Below, piece by piece: positions 6,319 through 9,191 of a stretch of DNA of 9,191 bases (position 1 is its first letter; the number at the start of each line of letters is the position of its first letter). The notes under the pieces were generated by a model. That model made no database searches and was not told the DNA's origin. It saw only the letters and a program-made list of their open reading frames with translations. The position numbers and the translations under genes are program-made. Source of the DNA: an uncultured Macromonas sp. (GTDB taxonomy: Bacteria > Pseudomonadota > Gammaproteobacteria > Burkholderiales > Burkholderiaceae); assembly GCA_946481585.1 (NCBI GenBank), contig CAMLOF010000104.1:1-9191 (forward strand). Reading direction: 5' to 3'.

Positions 6319-6501
6319 ATGGCCGTCCAGCAAAACAAAAAGTCCCCTTCCAAGCGCGGCATGCACCGTTCGCACAACGCGCTGAACGTTCCTGGCATCG
6401 CCGTGGAACCCAACACTGGTGAAACGCACCTGCGTCACCACATCAGCCCCAACGGTTTCTACCGCGGCCGTCAGGTCCTCAAGAACAAGTCCGAGGCCTG
6501 A
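6319..6501 (+). CDS. rpmF: 50S ribosomal protein L32
   Basis: L32 is a small basic protein of the large ribosomal subunit. The 60-residue product begins [21 protein letters not shown], almost matching E. coli L32, and contains [20 protein letters not shown] (34-53). No zinc-binding cysteines are present; by family knowledge this is the cysteine-free form, also found in E. coli. A strong AGGAG (6308-6312) sits six bases before the ATG. The gene has its own strong promoter upstream and an intrinsic terminator 43 bases after its stop. Position between yceD and plsX is the widely conserved order. Confidence 0.98.
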   Translation: MAVQQNKKSPSKRGMHRSHNALNVPGIAVEPNTGETHLRHHISPNGFYRGRQVLKNKSEA

Positions 6502-6544
6502 TTCGCGCCCTGGCGCTTCGTCTTGACTCACCGGGTCCGAAGCC

Positions 6545-6573
6545 AAGCCCGCATGGTCCATGCGGGCTTTTTT
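6545..6573 (+). terminator. Intrinsic terminator after rpmF
   Basis: AAGCCCGCATG (6545-6555) and CATGCGGGCTT (6559-6569) form a perfect 11-bp stem with a three-base loop, and a run of six T (6568-6573) follows directly. This is a textbook Rho-independent terminator on the + strand. It should end most transcripts from the rpmF promoter before plsX. Confidence 0.92.
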
Positions 6574-6583
6574 CGTCTGTGCT

Positions 6584-6631
6584 GCCGCTCCAGCGGCTTG
6601 CGCGCAGGGGGCCGCCCAGGCGTTGGCCTGG
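6584..6631 (+). other. Two further hairpins between rpmF and plsX
   Basis: After the terminator, GCCGCT (6584-6589) faces AGCGGC (6592-6597), and CCAGGC (6616-6621) faces GCCTGG (6626-6631) with a four-base loop. Neither is followed by a T tract. A TGGAATACT sequence (6629-6637) could be an extended -10-like box for plsX, but it lacks a good -35 partner. AAGG (6689-6692) seven bases before the ATG is the plsX ribosome-binding site. Confidence 0.35.
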
Positions 6632-6699
6632 AATACTCTGCCGCGCAGCCCAGCCAGCAGATGTGGCGAGTTCCATCGCATACCTGATAAGGTGTTTGC

Positions 6700-7755
6700 A
6701 TGATCACCATCGCTGTCGATTGCATGGGGGGGGACCACGGCCCCGCCGTGACCTTGCCTGCCTGTGCGGCCTTCTTGTCCAGTCACCCTGATGTCCGTCT
6801 GCTCCTTGTAGGGCGCCCAGATGCCCTGAAGAACCTGCCGTCCGGTATGGACGCGAGCCGCTGTTCGGTCGTCCCGGCCAGCGAAGTGGTGTCCATGGAT
6901 GACCCCGTGGAAGTGGCCATGCGGCGCAAGAAGGATTCGTCCATGCGCGTGGCCATCGCCCAGGTCAAGGATGGGGCGGCCCAGGCGGCAGTGTCTGCGG
7001 GTAACACGGGTGCCCTCATGGCCATTGCGCGCTATGTGCTCAAAACGCTGGAAGGCATTGATCGCCCGGCCATCGCATCGCAAATGCCCAACGCGCTGGG
7101 TGGCGCCACGACGGTGCTAGATTTGGGTGCCAACGTGGATTGCACCGCCGAGCATTTGCTGCAGTTTGCCGTCATGGGGTCCGCGCTGGTGGCGGCCACG
7201 GGCAAGGAGTCGCCGTCCGTCGGCCTGCTCAACATCGGTGAAGAGGTCATCAAGGGCAACGACGTCATCAAGCAGGCGGGCCAGCTGCTTCGCCAGGCCG
7301 CCGCTGCCGGAGATCTCAACTTCCACGGCAACGTCGAGGGCAACGACATCTTCAAGGGCACGACCGACATCGTCGTCTGCGACGGTTTTGTCGGCAACGT
7401 GGCGCTCAAGGCCAGCGAAGGCCTCGCCAGCATGATTGGCGGCTTCATCCGCGAAGAGTTCTCGCGCAGCATCTTCACCAAGCTGGCCGCCATCGCAGCG
7501 TATCCGGTGCTGTCCTCTTTCAAGCGGCGGGTTGATCATCGCCGTTACAACGGTGCAGCCCTGCTGGGTTTGCGCGGTTTGGTATTCAAGAGCCACGGCT
7601 CCGCCGACGCCTTTGCTTTCCAGATGGCGCTGGCGCGGGCGTATGATGCAGCCCACAACCAGTTGCTGGACAACGTCAAGGCTCGAATCGCGCAGGCCGC
7701 ACCCCTCATGGGTGGAGCCGCTGCAGAGCCTGCCGTGTCCGTTCAGGAAGCCTGA
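6700..7755 (+). CDS. plsX: Phosphate acyltransferase PlsX
   Basis: PlsX is a peripheral membrane enzyme that converts acyl-ACP and phosphate to acyl-phosphate, the acyl donor used by PlsY to start phospholipid synthesis. The 351-residue length is normal. Family motifs are [11 protein letters not shown] (5-15), [67 protein letters not shown] and [15 protein letters not shown], in the usual order. AAGG precedes the ATG with seven-base spacing. A run of eight G (6726-6733) encodes part of the MGGD motif nine codons into the gene. The rpmF terminator upstream implies that plsX needs readthrough or its own promoter. The stop codon sits in the loop of a small hairpin, 26 bases before fabH. Confidence 0.97.
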   Translation: MITIAVDCMGGDHGPAVTLPACAAFLSSHPDVRLLLVGRPDALKNLPSGMDASRCSVVPASEVVSMDDPVEVAMRRKKDSSMRVAIAQVKDGAAQAAVSAGNTGALMAIARYVLKTLEGIDRPAIASQMPNALGGATTVLDLGANVDCTAEHLLQFAVMGSALVAATGKESPSVGLLNIGEEVIKGNDVIKQAGQLLRQAAAAGDLNFHGNVEGNDIFKGTTDIVVCDGFVGNVALKASEGLASMIGGFIREEFSRSIFTKLAAIAAYPVLSSFKRRVDHRRYNGAALLGLRGLVFKSHGSADAFAFQMALARAYDAAHNQLLDNVKARIAQAAPLMGGAAAEPAVSVQEA

Positions 7756-7764
7756 AGGCGTCCT
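7745..7764 (+). other. Hairpin over the plsX stop codon
   Basis: AGGA-A-GCC (7745-7752) pairs with GGC-G-TCCT (7757-7764) around a TGAA loop: seven pairs and one A/G mismatch. The plsX stop TGA (7753-7755) is in the loop. The structure ends 17 bases before the fabH ATG and lacks a T tract. Confidence 0.35.
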
Positions 7765-7781
7765 TCCTCCTGCCAGATCAC

Positions 7782-8801
7782 ATGAGACGTTACTCCCGCA
7801 TCACCGGCACGGGCAGCCATCTGCCGCCGCGTCGCCTGACCAATGCCGACATGGTCGCTCTGCTCGCCGAGAGAGGCATCGAGACCAGCGACGAATGGAT
7901 CGTTGAACGCACCGGCATCCGTGCCCGTCACTATGTGGACGACGGCGTCAATTCCAGCGACCTGGCCCTGCAGGCTTGTCTCAAGGCGTTGGAGGCCGCA
8001 GGCCGCCAAGTAGGCGATATCGACCTCATCATCGTTGCCACGTCCACGCCGGATATGGTGTTTCCGTCCACGGCCACCATCCTGCAGCGCAAGTTGTCGG
8101 AACATGCTGCGGCCCAAGGGCAGGCTGACGCAGCCGGTGGCCCGGCCTTTGACGTGCAAGCCGTGTGCAGCGGCTTCATCTACGCACTCACGGTGGCCGA
8201 CGCTATGATCCAGACTGGCGCTGCGCAGCGTGCGCTGGTGGTGGGTGCCGAGGTGTTCTCGCGCATCCTCGACTTCAACGACCGCACCACATGCGTACTG
8301 TTCGGCGACGGTGCTGGCGCTGTGGTGCTGGAAGCTTGCGAGCACGACGGCAGCGGCCCGGGCGTGCTGGCCAGCGACATTCATGCTGACGGCCGACACA
8401 CAGGCATCCTCTGCGTACCGGGTACGGTCAGCGGCGGCCAGGTGCTGGGCGACCCGTTGCTCAAGATGGACGGTCAGGCTGTGTTCAAGCTGGCCGTAGG
8501 CCTGCTGGAAGATGCCGCCCGCGCCGCGCTGGCCAAGGCAAGCAAGACCGATGCCGACATCGACTGGCTGGTGCCCCACCAGGCCAACATCCGCATCATG
8601 CAAAGCACGGCGCGCAAGCTCAAGTTGCCCATGGACAAGGTCATCGTCACCGTGGACCAGCATGGCAACACCTCTGCGGCGTCCATTCCGCTGGCGTTGG
8701 ACCACGGCGTGCGCAATGGACAGATCCGCCCAGGCCAGAGCCTCATGCTTGAAGGCGTGGGTGGCGGCTTCACCTGGGGCGCGGTGCTGGTGCGCCTCTG
8801 A
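7782..8801 (+). CDS. fabH: Beta-ketoacyl-ACP synthase III
   Basis: FabH condenses acetyl-CoA with malonyl-ACP to begin each fatty-acid chain (type II synthesis, cytosol). The 339-residue product has the complete catalytic triad: C129 in [10 protein letters not shown]266 in VPHQANIRI and N296 in HGNTSAAS. Other family marks are the N-terminal [24 protein letters not shown] (37-50), LFGDGAGA (173-180) and the C-terminal [11 protein letters not shown]. It exceeds the E. coli enzyme (317 residues, C112) partly through an insertion of about a dozen residues before the active-site cysteine (roughly 107-120, Ala/Gly/Gln-rich). No clear Shine-Dalgarno precedes the ATG; the nearby TCCTCC is even the complement of one, so translation may depend on coupling to plsX. 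The start is supported by the family N-terminus. Confidence 0.97.
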   Translation: MRRYSRITGTGSHLPPRRLTNADMVALLAERGIETSDEWIVERTGIRARHYVDDGVNSSDLALQACLKALEAAGRQVGDIDLIIVATSTPDMVFPSTATILQRKLSEHAAAQGQADAAGGPAFDVQAVCSGFIYALTVADAMIQTGAAQRALVVGAEVFSRILDFNDRTTCVLFGDGAGAVVLEACEHDGSGPGVLASDIHADGRHTGILCVPGTVSGGQVLGDPLLKMDGQAVFKLAVGLLEDAARAALAKASKTDADIDWLVPHQANIRIMQSTARKLKLPMDKVIVTVDQHGNTSAASIPLALDHGVRNGQIRPGQSLMLEGVGGGFTWGAVLVRL

Positions 8802-8810
8802 CGCTTGGGG

Positions 8811-8865
8811 CGGGGTGCACACGCCACCCCGGTCACGTACATCCAGGCGCCACCCGGATGGCGCC
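8811..8865 (+). other. Tandem hairpins in the fabH-fabD spacer
   Basis: The 85-base spacer holds two perfect seven-base stems: CGGGGTG (8811-8817) with CACCCCG (8825-8831), and GGCGCCA (8846-8852) with TGGCGCC (8859-8865). The nearest T run (8879-8884) lies beyond the fabD ribosome-binding site, so these are unlikely to be terminators. They may stabilise or mark a processing point in the mRNA. Confidence 0.45.
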
Positions 8866-8872
8866 CTCACAC

Positions 8873-8877
8873 AGGAG
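8873..8877 (+). promoter_or_regulatory. fabD Shine-Dalgarno
   Basis: AGGAG ends nine bases before the ATG at 8887, with a T-rich unstructured stretch between them. It supports that start and begins eight bases after the second spacer hairpin. Confidence 0.75.
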
Positions 8878-8886
8878 ATTTTTTCC

Positions 8887-9191
8887 ATGACCACATTCGC
8901 GTTTGTTTTTCCTGGGCAAGGCTCCCAGTCCGTCGGCATGCTCGACGCTTGGGGCGATCACCCTGTCGTGGCGGAAACGCTTCGTGAAGCTTCCGATGCG
9001 CTGGGCGAAGATGTGGCCAAGCTGATCCACGAAGGCCCCAAGGAAGCTTTGGCCCTGACCACCAACACCCAGCCCGTCATGCTGGTGGCGGGGGTGGCTG
9101 CGTGGCGCGTCTGGCGTGCCGAAGGCGGCGCACTGCCAGCGGCTGTTGCAGGGCATTCCCTGGGTGAGTACTCGGCACTGGTGGCTTCTGG
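8887..9191 (+). CDS. fabD: Malonyl-CoA:ACP transacylase, 3' truncated by window end
   Basis: FabD transfers malonyl groups from CoA to acyl carrier protein, supplying the extender unit used by FabH and the elongating synthases. The first 101 residues of an enzyme normally about 310 long are present. They include the N-terminal FVFPGQGSQSVGM (6-18), the TTNTQPVML segment (58-66) and the nucleophile motif GHSLGEYSALVA (89-100) with catalytic S91, matching S92 of the E. coli enzyme. The ATG follows a good AGGAG. The gene continues past the window edge and shows no sign of damage. Confidence 0.96.
   Translation, partial: MTTFAFVFPGQGSQSVGMLDAWGDHPVVAETLREASDALGEDVAKLIHEGPKEALALTTNTQPVMLVAGVAAWRVWRAEGGALPAAVAGHSLGEYSALVAS

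Noticed and set aside
5866..7083. Minus-strand open frame of 405 codons across yceD, rpmF and plsX
   Set aside because: It runs antisense through three confident genes, a promoter and a terminator, with no family motif; a shadow of high-GC codon use.
8846..8884. GGCGCCA/TGGCGCC stem plus TTTTTT as a fabH terminator
   Set aside because: The T run is 13 bases beyond the stem with the fabD ribosome-binding site between them, so it does not fit intrinsic termination.
7743..8939. Minus-strand open frame of 398 codons opposite fabH
   Set aside because: It covers the fabH catalytic triad on the other strand and both junction hairpins; no protein signature supports it.
1..9191. Mobile element, defence island or CRISPR array
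   Set aside because: No transposase, integrase, toxin-antitoxin, nuclease cassette, direct-repeat array or tRNA-like attachment site was seen; all genes are core metabolism, translation or replication control.

Overview
This window looks like ordinary chromosomal housekeeping DNA from a GC-rich betaproteobacterium, most likely Burkholderiales and probably Comamonadaceae (Acidovorax/Comamonas-like). The basis is the protein signatures, the gene orders (AI-2E permease-hda-HAD hydrolase-pcnB-folK and yceD-rpmF-plsX-fabH-fabD), and a GC-rich hairpin repeat before hda that resembles repeats I recall from that family. No database search was possible. Ten complete or nearly complete protein genes and two cut by the window edges account for almost all of the sequence. 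I see no rRNA, tRNA, CRISPR array, insertion sequence or phage gene, and no stretch over 300 bases lacks a gene.

Left block (1-4251, + strand): the C-terminal part of an AI-2E/PerM-type membrane permease, a 77-bp hairpin-rich repeat, hda (replication-initiation control), an HAD-IB phosphatase-like hydrolase, pcnB (poly(A) polymerase) and folK (folate synthesis). HAD/pcnB and pcnB/folK each share an ATGA stop/start overlap, so these genes are probably one translationally coupled unit.

Middle block (4270-5516, - strand): a ChaC-type gamma-glutamylcyclotransferase gene followed by pdxH (pyridoxal phosphate synthesis), again joined by an ATGA overlap. They converge on folK and diverge from yceD across a 50-bp gap.

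Right block (5567-9191, + strand): yceD, rpmF (ribosomal protein L32), plsX, fabH and the start of fabD. This is the conserved ribosome/phospholipid/fatty-acid cluster. A near-consensus promoter overlaps the yceD stop codon and would drive rpmF. A strong intrinsic terminator lies just after rpmF, so the lipid genes plsX-fabH-fabD are probably partly uncoupled from L32 expression. PlsX makes acyl-phosphate for phospholipid synthesis, FabH primes fatty-acid synthesis, and FabD supplies malonyl-ACP.

I found no convincing undescribed system. The points worth a second look are regulatory and structural: the repeat that supplies the hda ribosome-binding site, the rpmF promoter/terminator arrangement, hairpins at the plsX/fabH and fabH/fabD junctions, an eight-G tract early in plsX, the charged tail of PcnB, and canonical Walker motifs in Hda.
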